64,000 bases of DNA from Amycolatopsis sp. (GCF_025464955.1 NZ_JAODNM010000157.1:1-64000); one strand, 5' to 3'; numbered from the stretch's first letter, positions 42,337 through 53,513 are shown. A program made the numbers and translations. Notes: generated by a model from the sequence alone, not told the origin.

Positions 42337-42969
42337 GTGTTGGCGCTGCTACTCGCCGATGATTTCTTCTTCGCCGCGCAGGACGAGGTGTCCGGCAAGA
42401 GCAGGCTCGGCGACCGCGCGTTGGGCCTCGGGCTCGCCGGTTCACTGTTGTGCGAACTTGTCATCTCCGGGCGGATCACCGTGGCGAAAGGGCGTCTCTC
42501 GGTGGTGGACCGCACGCTGCCCGAAGATCTCGCCGGCCAGGCGATTCTCGAGGAAATGATCCGCGAGCACGAGGTCACCGTCGTCCGCGACTGGCTGCGG
42601 TACCTCAGCCGGACGACGTTCGAGCTCGTCGCACGCAGGCTGCTCGCCGCCGGCCACGTCCGGGCGACCGCCGCGGGCCGCATCCGGCGCACCGTGGTCT
42701 ACCGGCCGGTCAACATGAACACCGCGGCCTGGCCGCTCGCGCGCTTGGCGTTGCGCGCCACCCGCCGCGAGCAACTGGAACTCACCGACGTCGTCCTGGC
42801 CGGCCTGCTGGCCGCGACCGGGCTCGACCGGACTCTGCTCGAAGGAGTCCCGGCGGACGGGCGCGAGCACCTCATGGGTGCCGTGCCCCGCTTGCCGCCC
42901 TCGCTGCGCGCCCTGGTCGCCGAGACCGAGGCCGCGATCGGCGACGCCGTTCTCCGGCATCGGAAATAG
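42337..42969 (+). CDS. GPP34/GOLPH3-like protein
   Basis: 210 residues from a GTG behind GAAGGGGAG. It has the GPP34 layout: LLADDFFFAAQDEVSGKSRL, LGLAGSLLCELVISGRI, a central EHEVTVVRDWLRYLS helix and a C-terminal all-helical part. GOLPH3 proteins bind phosphoinositides on the eukaryotic Golgi. Many actinomycetes carry paralogues whose role is unknown, perhaps membrane association of secondary metabolism or differentiation factors. Confidence 0.88.
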   Translation: MLALLLADDFFFAAQDEVSGKSRLGDRALGLGLAGSLLCELVISGRITVAKGRLSVVDRTLPEDLAGQAILEEMIREHEVTVVRDWLRYLSRTTFELVARRLLAAGHVRATAAGRIRRTVVYRPVNMNTAAWPLARLALRATRREQLELTDVVLAGLLAATGLDRTLLEGVPADGREHLMGAVPRLPPSLRALVAETEAAIGDAVLRHRK

Positions 42970-43022
42970 GCGCCGCCGGAACACCCTCACTGTCCGGTCC
43001 CCCCCTGAACCCTGGAGCAGCC

Positions 43023-44528
43023 ATGTCCCATACGAGGTCATCGAACCGGCGCGGAAGCGTGTCGACGGCGCTGGCGGCCGACCGCCTCGGCGTCCCGTCC
43101 GTGTTGTTCTTCGTCATGTCGGCGGCGACCCCGCTGACCGTGGTCGCGGGCGTGGTGACCACCGGCTTCGCCATCACCGGCCTGGTCGGCATCCCGTTCG
43201 CGTTCGTCGTCGTCGCGCTCGTCCTCGCGCTGTTCTCCGTCGGGTACGTGGCGATGGCCCGCTACCTGGCCAACGCCGGTGCGTTTTACGCCTACATCAG
43301 CCAGGGCCTGTTCAAGCCGCTCGGCGTCGGTGGCGCGTGGGTCGCGCTGCTCGCGTACAACGCGTTGCAGGTCGGGCTCTACGGCGCGATCGGCGCCGCC
43401 GCGGCACCGGTCCTGCACGACTGGTTCTCCGTCGACGTCGCCTGGTGGATCGTCGCGCTGGTCGCCTGGGCGCTGGTCGGAGCGCTTGGCCTGCAGCAGA
43501 TCGACGTCAACGGCAAGATCCTCGCCGTCCTGCTGTGCACCGAGGTCGCGGTCATCGTGCTGTTCAGCATTGCCGACCTGTTCCACCCGGCCGGCGGCTC
43601 GATCACCTTCGACACCCTTGAGCCGAGCAACCTGTTCGGCCCTGGGGTCGGCGCGATCCTTGGGCTCGCCACGCTCGGGTTCGTCGGGTTCGAATCCTCT
43701 GTGGTCTTCAGCGAAGAAGCGCGCGACCCGCGCCGGACGGTCCGCATCGCGACCTTCCTCTCGGTCGGCATCATCGGGGTCCTGTACGCGTTCGCGTCGT
43801 GGGCGATGAGCGTTGCGACCGGGCCGGGCCAGATCGTCGCGAAGTCGCAGTCGGACAGCACGGAACTGATCTTCAACCTCGCGCAGGCTCATCTGGGCGG
43901 GGCGATCGTCGAGATCGGGCGCGTCCTGTTCGTCACCAGCCTGATCGCCGCGATGATCTCGTTCCACAACACCACGGCCCGCTACATGTTCGCGCTCGGC
44001 CGCGAGCGGGTCCTCCCCGCCGCGCTCGGCCGGACCTCGCGCACCGGCTCGCCGATGATCGGTTCGCTGATCCAGACCGTCATCGGGTTCGTGGTCATCG
44101 TGCTCTACGCCGTCACCGGCGGGGACCCGCTGATCAAGCTGTTCTTCTGGGGTGGCACTGCCGGTGGGCTCGGTGTGCTGTTCCTCATCGCGACGACGTC
44201 GATCTCGGTCGTGGTGTTCTTCAAGCGCACGCCGTCGGAGGAGAACCTCTGGCGTCGGCTGATCGCGCCCGCACTGGCCAGCATCGCGCTGCTCGTCGTC
44301 GTGTACCTCGCCGTGACCAACTTCGCGACGTTGCTCGGCGTGCAGCCGGACGACCCGCTGCGCTGGCTGATCCCGGTGATCTACCTGGTCGTCGCGATAC
44401 TCGGGATCTTCTGGGGGCTGGCCTTGCGGGCCAAGCGCCCGGATGTCTACGCGACCATCGGCATGGGTGCCAAGACCGCTGTCGCGGCTGTGGCCGTCGC
44501 GTTCAGCGCCGAGGAGGCTTCGCTGTGA
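43023..44528 (+). CDS. APC-family amino-acid permease
   Basis: 501 residues from the ATG behind CCTGGAGCAG. About twelve membrane segments are visible. The first has FFVMSAATPLTVVAGVV, typical of the APC superfamily, and GFVGFESSVVFSEEARDPRR is the consensus of helix 6 and the following loop. It imports or exchanges amino acids or amines with a cation. Its stop overlaps the GNAT start (GTGA), so the two are coupled. Confidence 0.93.
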   Translation: MSHTRSSNRRGSVSTALAADRLGVPSVLFFVMSAATPLTVVAGVVTTGFAITGLVGIPFAFVVVALVLALFSVGYVAMARYLANAGAFYAYISQGLFKPLGVGGAWVALLAYNALQVGLYGAIGAAAAPVLHDWFSVDVAWWIVALVAWALVGALGLQQIDVNGKILAVLLCTEVAVIVLFSIADLFHPAGGSITFDTLEPSNLFGPGVGAILGLATLGFVGFESSVVFSEEARDPRRTVRIATFLSVGIIGVLYAFASWAMSVATGPGQIVAKSQSDSTELIFNLAQAHLGGAIVEIGRVLFVTSLIAAMISFHNTTARYMFALGRERVLPAALGRTSRTGSPMIGSLIQTVIGFVVIVLYAVTGGDPLIKLFFWGGTAGGLGVLFLIATTSISVVVFFKRTPSEENLWRRLIAPALASIALLVVVYLAVTNFATLLGVQPDDPLRWLIPVIYLVVAILGIFWGLALRAKRPDVYATIGMGAKTAVAAVAVAFSAEEASL

Positions 44529-45127
44529 CGCCGAAGATCGTTCGCGCGGAGGCGGGGCAGGCGGACCTGGTCGCCGGGATCGTCGCCGAGTCGTTCACCG
44601 ACATCGAACCCGCGAAGTGGCTCGTACCCGATGATGCGGCCGAACGGACGAAGGTGCTGAAGGCCGACTTCCTGATCATGGTCGAGCACGCCCTCGTCCA
44701 CGGCCACGTCGACCTGCTGTCCGACTACTCCGCGGCGGCCGTGTGGTTCCCGCACGCCGCTGTCGACGAGATGCCGCCACCGGCGGACTACGACGCCCGG
44801 TTGGTCGCGGCCTGCGGCCCGCATTCCGACCGGTTCCGGACGCTCGACGAACTGTTCGACGCGAGTCATCCCCACGGCGTCGAGCACCAGCACCTGGCGT
44901 TCCTTGCCGTCCTGCCGGCTGTGCAGGGGCAGGGTTTGGGCACTGTGCTGATCAACGAGAACCACCGCCTGCTCGACGCGGCCGGGGTCGCGGGGTACCT
45001 GGAAGCGAGCGGCCCGCGGTCCCGCGAGCTCTACCTGCGCCACGGCTACCGCGACCGTGACGGGGCCCCGTTCCACCTGCCCGACGGGCCGCCGATGTGG
45101 CCCATGTGGCGCGAGCCCGGAGCCTGA
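44525..45127 (+). CDS. GNAT-family N-acetyltransferase
   Basis: 200 residues from the GTG in the overlap with the permease stop. The acetyl-CoA-binding region is LAFLAVLPAVQGQGLGTVLI, followed by GVAGYLEASGPRSRELYLRHGY. Pairing with an amino-acid permease suggests acetylation of an imported amino acid or amine. The N-terminal half is atypical. Confidence 0.9.
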   Translation: MTPKIVRAEAGQADLVAGIVAESFTDIEPAKWLVPDDAAERTKVLKADFLIMVEHALVHGHVDLLSDYSAAAVWFPHAAVDEMPPPADYDARLVAACGPHSDRFRTLDELFDASHPHGVEHQHLAFLAVLPAVQGQGLGTVLINENHRLLDAAGVAGYLEASGPRSRELYLRHGYRDRDGAPFHLPDGPPMWPMWREPGA

Positions 45128-45163
45128 GCGGGGCTGACGGCGTTCCCTCGGCACGACATGGCG

Positions 45164-45430
45164 ACCCTCGCGTGGCGTTCAAGGCCATAAGGGTGGCCCC
45201 GAGGGGTGTCGGGTGGTTGGTCGGTTGAGGTGGCAGGTTCGGCTTTACCGCAGCAAGGATCGAGGCGAGTTGGTGCATGCGCAAGGGGGTCCGCGGGCCT
45301 GTGGCGTCGTCTCGTTGTGGCGTGTCGTGAAGGCCACCTTCACGGCGTAAGGCGCACTCAACTAGGCCTTGACGACGTCTCTGCCCTGCCGAAAGTGCCT
45401 CCAGGAGCCACTCCAACGCCATCACTGCTG
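45164..45430. repeat. Non-coding repeat family D, copy 2
   Basis: From CCTCGCGTGGCGTTCAAGGC through GACGTCTCTGCCCTGCCG, this segment matches 12985-13270 in order and orientation, including the GTGAAGGCCACCTTCAC palindrome (45328-45344). Like copy 1, it lies upstream of a rightward gene (RidA). No gene is seen in the 365-bp gap. Confidence 0.7.
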
Positions 45431-45492
45431 CCGCGCTGGGCGCGGCGAAAAAGCGGTGGCATCGGCCGGTTTCGGTCGACGAGGATGACGCG

Positions 45493-45900
45493 GTGAGCAT
45501 CATCAGGCGGACCCCGCCGGGGCTTCATCCGACACCCGGCTACCACCACGTCAACGAGACCGACAGCCGGACCACGATCTACTTCGCCGGCCAGTGCCCG
45601 GTCACCCCGGACGACCAGGTCGTCGAAGGCGACGTGTTCGCCCAGGTCGACCAGGTCATCCGCAACACAGCGACCGCACTGGTCTACGCCGATGTGCGGG
45701 CGTCCGACGTCATCCGCACGGTGGTCTATGTCCGGTCCGACGAGCAGCCCGTGCTTTCCGCGGTGTGGAGCCGGTTCAAGGACTCCGAGATCGGCGAAGC
45801 CTTCACCACCGCGAGCACCCTGGTCGGCGTCAGCCAGCTCGGCTACCCGGGCCAGCTCGTAGAACTCGACGTGACCGCTGTCGGGCGCGGCCTCCGGTAG
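45493..45900 (+). CDS. RidA/YjgF-family protein
   Basis: 135 residues from a GTG. The family core is present: TIYFAGQCPVTPDDQVVEGD, QVDQVIRNTATALVYADV and DVIRTVVYVRSDE. RidA proteins hydrolyse reactive enamine/imine intermediates of PLP enzymes; other subgroups have other roles. It is convergent with the PIG-L deacetylase gene, 6 bp apart. Confidence 0.9.
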   Translation: MSIIRRTPPGLHPTPGYHHVNETDSRTTIYFAGQCPVTPDDQVVEGDVFAQVDQVIRNTATALVYADVRASDVIRTVVYVRSDEQPVLSAVWSRFKDSEIGEAFTTASTLVGVSQLGYPGQLVELDVTAVGRGLR

Positions 45901-45906
45901 GTGCTC

Positions 45907-46695
45907 TCAGAGGCCGGCCATGAGGTCGGTTTCGGTGATCCCGGGGCCTTGGCCTTCGCGGATGAACCACTCGGTGCCGAACGCTCCGGCGAACGCCTCG
46001 TCGGCCAGCGAAAGGAAGAACGACTCCTCGCTGATCTGGCTGGAATGGGCGCGCATGGCGGCGCGTTTGCGCGGCAGGAACGCCGTGACGTCGACGGCGG
46101 CGGTGATGATCGACTCCGGCTTGCCGAAGTCTGGAAGCTCTTCGATGTCGGGCATCTCGAGTTCGACGCCCGCCGCGACGGCCGCCTGCCGGCCGCGGAT
46201 CATGTGGTCGCGGTTCATCGTGTTCTGGAAGACCCGCGCGGTGCCGGCTAGCTCGGCCGCGCGCATGCCGACGCGGTGCACCTGGATGTGGTCGGGGTGG
46301 CCGTAGCCGCCGTTGTCGTCGTAGACAGTGAGGACGTCGGCGCTCTCCTCGCGCAGGATCGCGGCCAGCTTCTGCGCGGCTTCCTCGACCGATGCTGTCC
46401 AGAAGGAACCCGGGGCGTCGTTGAGCGTCTCGCCCATCATCCCCGAGTCGACGTAACCGAGGAACTCGACGCGTTTCACCCCCAGGACGTCTGCCGCGGC
46501 CTGGGTTTCGATGATGCGGCGCTCCCACAGCTGCTCACCTTCGGAGAGGAACCCGTCCGGCACTTCACCGTGTTCGCCGCGGGTCGCGACGACCAGCACG
46601 ACGCGGTGTCCTTCCTCGGCTGCTTTGAGCATGACTCCGCCGCAAGCGATGGACTCGTCGTCGGGATGGGCGTGGAACGAAACCAGGGTGGCCAT
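45907..46695 (-). CDS. PIG-L-family deacetylase (MshB/Mca-like)
   Basis: 262 residues with the zinc-binding AHPDDE motif (His10, Asp13) and the later GYGHPDHIQVH. These are the signatures of N-acetylglucosaminyl deacetylases and mycothiol conjugate amidases. Length and context do not decide between a mycothiol-related role and another amide substrate. Confidence 0.92.
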   Translation of the reverse strand: MATLVSFHAHPDDESIACGGVMLKAAEEGHRVVLVVATRGEHGEVPDGFLSEGEQLWERRIIETQAAADVLGVKRVEFLGYVDSGMMGETLNDAPGSFWTASVEEAAQKLAAILREESADVLTVYDDNGGYGHPDHIQVHRVGMRAAELAGTARVFQNTMNRDHMIRGRQAAVAAGVELEMPDIEELPDFGKPESIITAAVDVTAFLPRKRAAMRAHSSQISEESFFLSLADEAFAGAFGTEWFIREGQGPGITETDLMAGL

Positions 46696-46732
46696 GTCAC
46701 AAACGGTAGCCGCGGGGTACGACAGATTCGGT

Positions 46733-47287
46733 TCAGCGCTCGTCGAGGCGGTGCTGCAGCTTGGCCACCTGCGCGGTCAGCCGCGTGACCTGCTGCTCGA
46801 GGATCGCCAGCCGGGGCACCATGTCCACCGCGGGGCTGCGCTCGCCCGAGCCTGCTTTGACCTCTGCCTGCACCGACGCGAGCGCACGCCGCCGCACGTC
46901 GTCGAGGTCGACGTCCATGTCGGCCAGCACCCGGCAGGCGAGGTTCTCGGTGTCATCGAGGATGCCCAGCAGGATGTGCCCTGGCGCGATGAACGAGACA
47001 TGGGCGGCGGTGGCTTCGCGCAACGCCTCCTCCAGCGCCTTCTTCGCCCTGGTAGTGAACGGGATATGTGAACTTGCCGGAGCTTGCGCGGGGGAGAGCC
47101 GCTGGGTGACGTCGCGTGCCACGTAGATCCCCACTCCGACGAGCGGCGGGTCCCCGGCCTGTTCCCGCAAGGAGATCAGGCCCAGTAGCAGATGCTCGGT
47201 GCCGATCGACCGATGCTCGAGCAGCCGGGCTTCTTCCTGGGCCAGGACGACGATCCGCCGGGCCGATTCAGTGAACCTCTCGAACAT
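46733..47287 (-). CDS. Clp N-terminal-domain protein without AAA+ module
   Basis: 184 residues containing two Clp_N repeats: FTESARRIVVLAQEEARLLE with GTEHLLLGLI, and FTTRAKKALEEALREATAAH with APGHILLGIL. A coiled-coil-like tail follows (PRLAILEQQVTRLTAQVAKLQHRLDE). ClpC uses this domain to bind adaptors and substrates; here the ATPase part is absent. It may be an adaptor or decoy for ClpC, which is an inference. Confidence 0.9.
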   Translation of the reverse strand: MFERFTESARRIVVLAQEEARLLEHRSIGTEHLLLGLISLREQAGDPPLVGVGIYVARDVTQRLSPAQAPASSHIPFTTRAKKALEEALREATAAHVSFIAPGHILLGILDDTENLACRVLADMDVDLDDVRRRALASVQAEVKAGSGERSPAVDMVPRLAILEQQVTRLTAQVAKLQHRLDER

Positions 47288-47319
47288 GCGCCACCCCTCC
47301 GTCGGCCGTCCAGAATACC

Positions 47320-47371
47320 GGGCTGGTGAGTGTTCCGGCCGCTTCTAACCGGCCGGAACACTCACCAGCCC
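47320..47371. terminator. Perfect 22-bp inverted repeat, family A
   Basis: The arms at 47320-47341 and 47350-47371 are exact reverse complements around CTTCTAAC. It lies just past the stop of the leftward ABC permease gene and before the Clp-N promoter region. It is the best-preserved family A copy. Confidence 0.75.
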
Positions 47372-47388
47372 TGGTCACAACCGGCCGC

Positions 47389-48966
47389 CTAGCGCTCCTT
47401 GCTGACGGTGGCGAGGAGTTCCGGACCGCGCTGGATGAGCCGGGCGAGGGCGATCCGGCCCCACCACCAGGCCAGCACGCCGCCGACGACGATCCCGAGC
47501 GGGACCCCTGCCCAGGTCAGCACCGGAGTGTGCGTCAGCGTCCCGGCCAGTTCGAGGCCCGCGACCGGGAGCGCGGCCACGACCAGCAGCGCCGTGATCG
47601 ACAGCTGCAGCAGCGCGCGGGCGCAACCCGGCCTGCCGCCCGAAGCGAACGGGCTCGCGTTGCGCCGCTGGTCGGGCAGCGGGAACGCGACGAACACCGA
47701 CTGCAGCAGGATGACGCCGGCCCCGGCCCCGACCAGCGCCGGGACGAGCCCGAACACCCAGGGATACAGCCAAGCCTTCGACGTGACGCCCGGTAGCACG
47801 GCGGCCAGTAGCAGGCCGAGCGGCGCGATGAGCAGCGCCCAGCCGAGCTGCCTGCCGCGGACGTCGGCGCGCTCGGCCCCGGGGACGACGAGGGTGTGCC
47901 ACAGGGCGCTCCCGTCGAAGCCGTACAGATTGCCGGCCTGCATGCTGGCGAAGACCACGACCAGCACCGACAGGAACGGCAGCGTCTGCGAGGTGCCGCC
48001 GGACAACGCGGGCGCGACCGCGATCACGACGCCGACCAACAGCGTCGAGAGCAGAGCTGTCCGCCGGCGCACGTCGCGCCACCAGGTGTGCAGCTCCTTC
48101 CGGGCGACCGCGCCGATCGGGGTGTCCGGCAGCAGCTGCCGCCTGGTCGTGCGCTTCGCGCGGGTGCGGGACGAGCCGCGGAACGACGTGCTCGTCGTGC
48201 GTCTGACCAGCAGCGCGCCCCACAGCGCGAGAAGAGCGGCTAGGACGGCGACCATCGCCAACAGCAGGCCGAGAACCTCGAGCCACGAGGAGTCCGCCGC
48301 GGCGCGGACCGCGACCGCGCCCCAGCCCGACGGTAGCGTCCGGACGACCGTGGTGAGCGTTGACGCCCTGCCGTCGACGATGGCCGGTCCGACGCTGCTC
48401 AGCACGTAGTTGATGGCAATCCCGGAGAACCCGGTGAACGCCACCAGCAGGATGCCGAGCTCCTTGCCCTTGCGTGAAGTCAGCAACGCGCCCAGCCCGG
48501 CCATCACCACGCGGTACACGAGGACGACCAGTGCCAGCTGCAGCACCGAGAACACCAGGCCGATCAACGCCGGTCCGATGCCGAACCGCAGCCCGTAGAC
48601 GAACAGGCTGAGGAACGCCACCAGCGTGACCACGGATGTCACGCCGACCAGGCTGGCGGCGAGCAGCCCGGCGGCCAGCTTCCGGCGCGGGATGGGCAGC
48701 AGCGCGAAATGCTCGGGTCGCAGGGTCTCGTCGCCGCCGCCGGTCGCGACCGGGGAGAGCACCCAGCCGATGAACCAGATGGCGTAGAGCGAAGTGAGGA
48801 CGTCGACGCTGGTACCGGGGTGGTCGAACGGGATGATCCCGGCCAGGATGGTGACGCCCGCGGCGCCGAGCCCGAGCAGCCCGCCGAAGATCATCGCGGC
48901 CAGTTGGCGTCCGTGCAGGGAGTTGCGCAGGACGCGCAGTTTCATTCGGGCGAGGACGCCAACCAC
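47389..48966 (-). CDS. ABC transporter permease
   Basis: 525 residues with about twelve membrane segments. The GTG at 48966 has AAGGA 5 bp upstream; the ATG at 48945 overlaps the ATPase stop (ATGA) and is a good alternative. It pairs with the upstream ATPase to form an exporter. The ETLRPEHFALLPIPRRKLAAGL segment is typical of large actinobacterial export permeases. The transported compound is unknown. Confidence 0.9.
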   Translation of the reverse strand: MVGVLARMKLRVLRNSLHGRQLAAMIFGGLLGLGAAGVTILAGIIPFDHPGTSVDVLTSLYAIWFIGWVLSPVATGGGDETLRPEHFALLPIPRRKLAAGLLAASLVGVTSVVTLVAFLSLFVYGLRFGIGPALIGLVFSVLQLALVVLVYRVVMAGLGALLTSRKGKELGILLVAFTGFSGIAINYVLSSVGPAIVDGRASTLTTVVRTLPSGWGAVAVRAAADSSWLEVLGLLLAMVAVLAALLALWGALLVRRTTSTSFRGSSRTRAKRTTRRQLLPDTPIGAVARKELHTWWRDVRRRTALLSTLLVGVVIAVAPALSGGTSQTLPFLSVLVVVFASMQAGNLYGFDGSALWHTLVVPGAERADVRGRQLGWALLIAPLGLLLAAVLPGVTSKAWLYPWVFGLVPALVGAGAGVILLQSVFVAFPLPDQRRNASPFASGGRPGCARALLQLSITALLVVAALPVAGLELAGTLTHTPVLTWAGVPLGIVVGGVLAWWWGRIALARLIQRGPELLATVSKER

Positions 48967-49736
48967 GACAGTCCTTCCGCGCCGCCGGTACGTCCGCCCA
49001 CGATGTGCACGAACGCTTCTTCCAAGGTGCCTTCGCCGCGGACCTCGGCGAGCGGACCGGCCGCGACGACCCGTCCCTTGGTGATCACCGCGACGTCCGT
49101 GCAGAGCTGCTCGACGAGCGCCATGACGTGGCTGGAGAGCACGACGGCGCCGCCGGAGGCGACGAAGCGCTGCAGGATGGTGCGGATGGTCGACGCCGAC
49201 ACCGGGTCGACGGCCTCGAACGGTTCGTCGAGCACGAGGAGCTTGGGCGCGTGCAGCAGCGCCATCGCCAGGCCGATCTTCTTGCGCATCCCGGCGGAGT
49301 AGTCGATGACCAGTGTCCGTTCGGCTTCGAGCAGTTCGAGGACACCGAGCAGCTCGTGCGCGCGTTCGGCGACGGTGACCGCGTCGAGGCCGCGGAGCAG
49401 GCCCATGTAGTTCAGCAGTTCGCGGCCGGTCAACCGTTCCGGGATCGACAGCCCGTCGGGCAGCACCCCGATCAGCGTCTTCGCGACCTGCGGGTTCTGC
49501 CACACGTCGACGCCGAAGATCCGCGCGCCGCCGGAGTCCGGCCGCAGCAGGCCGACGGCCATCGACAGGGACGTCGTCTTGCCGGCGCCGTTCGGCCCGA
49601 CCAGGCCGAAGAACGACCCCCGCGGCACCTTCAGCTCGACGTTGTCGACAGCTCTGGTCGACCCGAACGACTTGCACAGCCCGTACAGCCACATCGCGGG
49701 TTCGGCAGGATCCCCGGCGGTGGTGTGTTGCGTCAT
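48942..49736 (-). CDS. ABC transporter ATP-binding protein
   Basis: 264 residues from the ATG behind GGGGGC. Walker A GPNGAGKT (47-54), signature DYSAGMRKK (145-153) and Walker B LLVLDEP (166-172) are clear. It resembles CcmA/ABC-2-type drug or lipid exporter ATPases and overlaps the permease gene. Confidence 0.96.
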   Translation of the reverse strand: MTQHTTAGDPAEPAMWLYGLCKSFGSTRAVDNVELKVPRGSFFGLVGPNGAGKTTSLSMAVGLLRPDSGGARIFGVDVWQNPQVAKTLIGVLPDGLSIPERLTGRELLNYMGLLRGLDAVTVAERAHELLGVLELLEAERTLVIDYSAGMRKKIGLAMALLHAPKLLVLDEPFEAVDPVSASTIRTILQRFVASGGAVVLSSHVMALVEQLCTDVAVITKGRVVAAGPLAEVRGEGTLEEAFVHIVGGRTGGAEGLSWLASSPE

Positions 49737-49779
49737 GTAGCCCCCTTGTCCATCGGAGGAGGCTACCGTCAGCGCCGCG

Positions 49780-51570
49780 CTAACCGCAGGTGATCTTCGG
49801 CTGCGGGTTGTAGTGGACCGTGCGGGTGTCGCGGCGGACTTCACGGCCGGTCGCGGCGTCACGCAGGATCCGGGTGTCCGAGGTGGTGAACCCCTGCGCG
49901 CCGGCGCCGGTGTGGCAGTTTTCGGCAGGCCCGGGTTTTGTCGGCGGCTCGCTGAAGTTCGACCGCTCTCCCGGCACCGATTCGACGTCGTATCGCTTGG
50001 TGCCCCACAGTTTCACCGTCAGCGAGGACGAGGTCCAGATTGTCTGGATCGCCACGCCGGTCTCGCTGTCGTTGGTGAACTTCAGGTCGATGACGCTGGC
50101 GCCGTCGGGGTTCTGGAACACCGTCGCCTCGCGCGCGGCGGGGTAGCGGCTGATGTAGTAGCTGTGTTCGCGGTGCCCGGCGTCCTTCATTCCCGCGAAG
50201 TACGACGCGTTGTAGAGCGTGGTCGCGAACTGCGAGATGCCGCCGCCGACTTCGCGGGCCGGCGCGCCGTTCTCGATCACGCCCGCCTCCACGTACCCCT
50301 GCGGAGCCCCGCGCGGGCCGGTGAAACCGTTGAGGCTGAACGTTTCCCCCGGTTTGACCAGTGCGCCGTCGACCTTCTTCGCCACGGCCCGGATGTTGAC
50401 CCCGGAGTCCTGGGCGAACCCGCCGGTGGTGAACTCGCCGATGACCTCGTTGACCCCGAGCTGCTCGGCCTGCGCGGTGGTGACCTTTGCGGGTTTGTTC
50501 GTGTACTGCGCTTCCAGCTCACGGCCGTCCGCGCGGGTGAGGACGTCGAGCATCGGTTTCAGGCTGGCTTCCCAGTCGATGGTGTGGCCGTCGACGGACG
50601 GCTGCACCGACGGTTTCCCGCTGGTGAACACGAGTTGGGCGTCCTTGCCCTCTTTCTCCGACGACTGCAGCTGCGGCTCTGCCTTCGCGACGATCTTCGC
50701 CTGGTCGACGACCGGGTTCAGCGCGCCGCCGTCACCGGGGGTGAAGGTCAGCGCGCCCGCAATGTCCAGCGGCGCGAGTCGTGCGTCCTTGCCTTCGCCT
50801 TTCACCACGACAGGCGCTGCGACGGCCGGTTTCGCGACACGGTCGAGGGTTTCGTGCACGGCCGCCGACGACACCTTCACCGGTTTCGGGACGAGGGGGA
50901 GCTCGACGACGTCATCGGAGACCCAGCGGGTGAGCACGGTCTCGGCCGCGGCGGCGGTGTCGAGCTTGCGGCCGGGTATCGGTTCCACCGCGACCGGCTG
51001 GACGCCGTCGAAGCGGACCGTGCCTTCGACCGGATCGTGATCGGCTTTGGCACGTAAGGCTTCCAGCGTGGCGGCCAGCTTCGTCTCGTCCGCGCGGGTG
51101 ACCACGTCTACTTCGTGGCTGGAGAACATCGACGTGAGCCGGGTGAGCGGGTTGAGCGGCTGGGTGCCCGCGGCGTCCAGCGTCGCCGGGATGTCCAGGC
51201 GCAGCCCCGCCGCCGACGGGGTCAGCGACGCCTCGACATCACCGGCCCTGACGCGCACCGGCTGGGTGAGCCGGGCGCCGATCCGGGCGCGGAGTTCCTG
51301 GTCGGCCGCGCCGTGGCTCATCCCACCGAGGTCGACCCCGGCCACACTCACCCCGCGCGGCACCTCGCCCTGGCTCGCCAGCAGGTCGATTCCGTAGATC
51401 GCGGCGAGCGCGCCCAGCACCGAGCCGGTGATGATGACCGCCAGTCGGCGCCGTCCACCGCGCTCCGACTCCGGCTCCGGGGGGCCGGCGGGCTCGGGCA
51501 TCGTGACCGGCAGGATGTCCGTCTGCTCGGAATGCGACTCGGGCCAGCGGGGGTCCCGCGAAAACTCCAC
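49780..51570 (-). CDS. VanW-family membrane-anchored protein
   Basis: 596 residues. A cytoplasmic tail is followed by one membrane anchor near residue 45 (LAVIITGSVLGALAAIYGI). Two peptidoglycan-binding-like domains and a VanW domain follow, the latter with GETFSLNGFTGPRGAPQGY and EVGGGISQFATTLYNASYF. The exposed location suggests a cell-wall role. It starts with GTG. The link to vancomycin resistance implied by the family name is not functional evidence. Confidence 0.93.
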   Translation of the reverse strand: MEFSRDPRWPESHSEQTDILPVTMPEPAGPPEPESERGGRRRLAVIITGSVLGALAAIYGIDLLASQGEVPRGVSVAGVDLGGMSHGAADQELRARIGARLTQPVRVRAGDVEASLTPSAAGLRLDIPATLDAAGTQPLNPLTRLTSMFSSHEVDVVTRADETKLAATLEALRAKADHDPVEGTVRFDGVQPVAVEPIPGRKLDTAAAAETVLTRWVSDDVVELPLVPKPVKVSSAAVHETLDRVAKPAVAAPVVVKGEGKDARLAPLDIAGALTFTPGDGGALNPVVDQAKIVAKAEPQLQSSEKEGKDAQLVFTSGKPSVQPSVDGHTIDWEASLKPMLDVLTRADGRELEAQYTNKPAKVTTAQAEQLGVNEVIGEFTTGGFAQDSGVNIRAVAKKVDGALVKPGETFSLNGFTGPRGAPQGYVEAGVIENGAPAREVGGGISQFATTLYNASYFAGMKDAGHREHSYYISRYPAAREATVFQNPDGASVIDLKFTNDSETGVAIQTIWTSSSLTVKLWGTKRYDVESVPGERSNFSEPPTKPGPAENCHTGAGAQGFTTSDTRILRDAATGREVRRDTRTVHYNPQPKITCG

Positions 51571-51620
51571 TCGGGTGACGATACTCGGTTACCGGACAAC
51601 TCCGACAAGTCACCCAAGGA

Positions 51621-53339
<1,719 letters not shown>

Positions 53340-53413
53340 GGTTTTCCTCGGGGTGCTGCGGGTGGCTTGCCGGTCGATATCGTCGATCTTACCGGGTAGG
53401 TCGAATATGAAGT

Positions 53414-53425
53414 ATCATATATGAT
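53414..53425. promoter_or_regulatory. Palindrome ATCATATATGAT, likely GntR-family operator
   Basis: A perfect 12-bp AT-rich palindrome in an otherwise GC-rich gap between the dehydratase gene and the divergent GntR regulator. FadR-type regulators often bind such sites. Confidence 0.65.
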
Positions 53426-53513
53426 TTGCCGACGCGTGACCTTCTCCACTCGCCAAGCGCGAGGCAAGTAGATTTGGCAGTATCTGCGAAAGCGAGCCGA
53501 TGCGGAGATCACC

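Noticed and set aside
49780-51570. VanW as part of a glycopeptide-resistance cluster
   Set aside because: No vanHAX, vanRS or vanY-type genes are nearby; VanW-domain proteins are common in actinobacteria without resistance.
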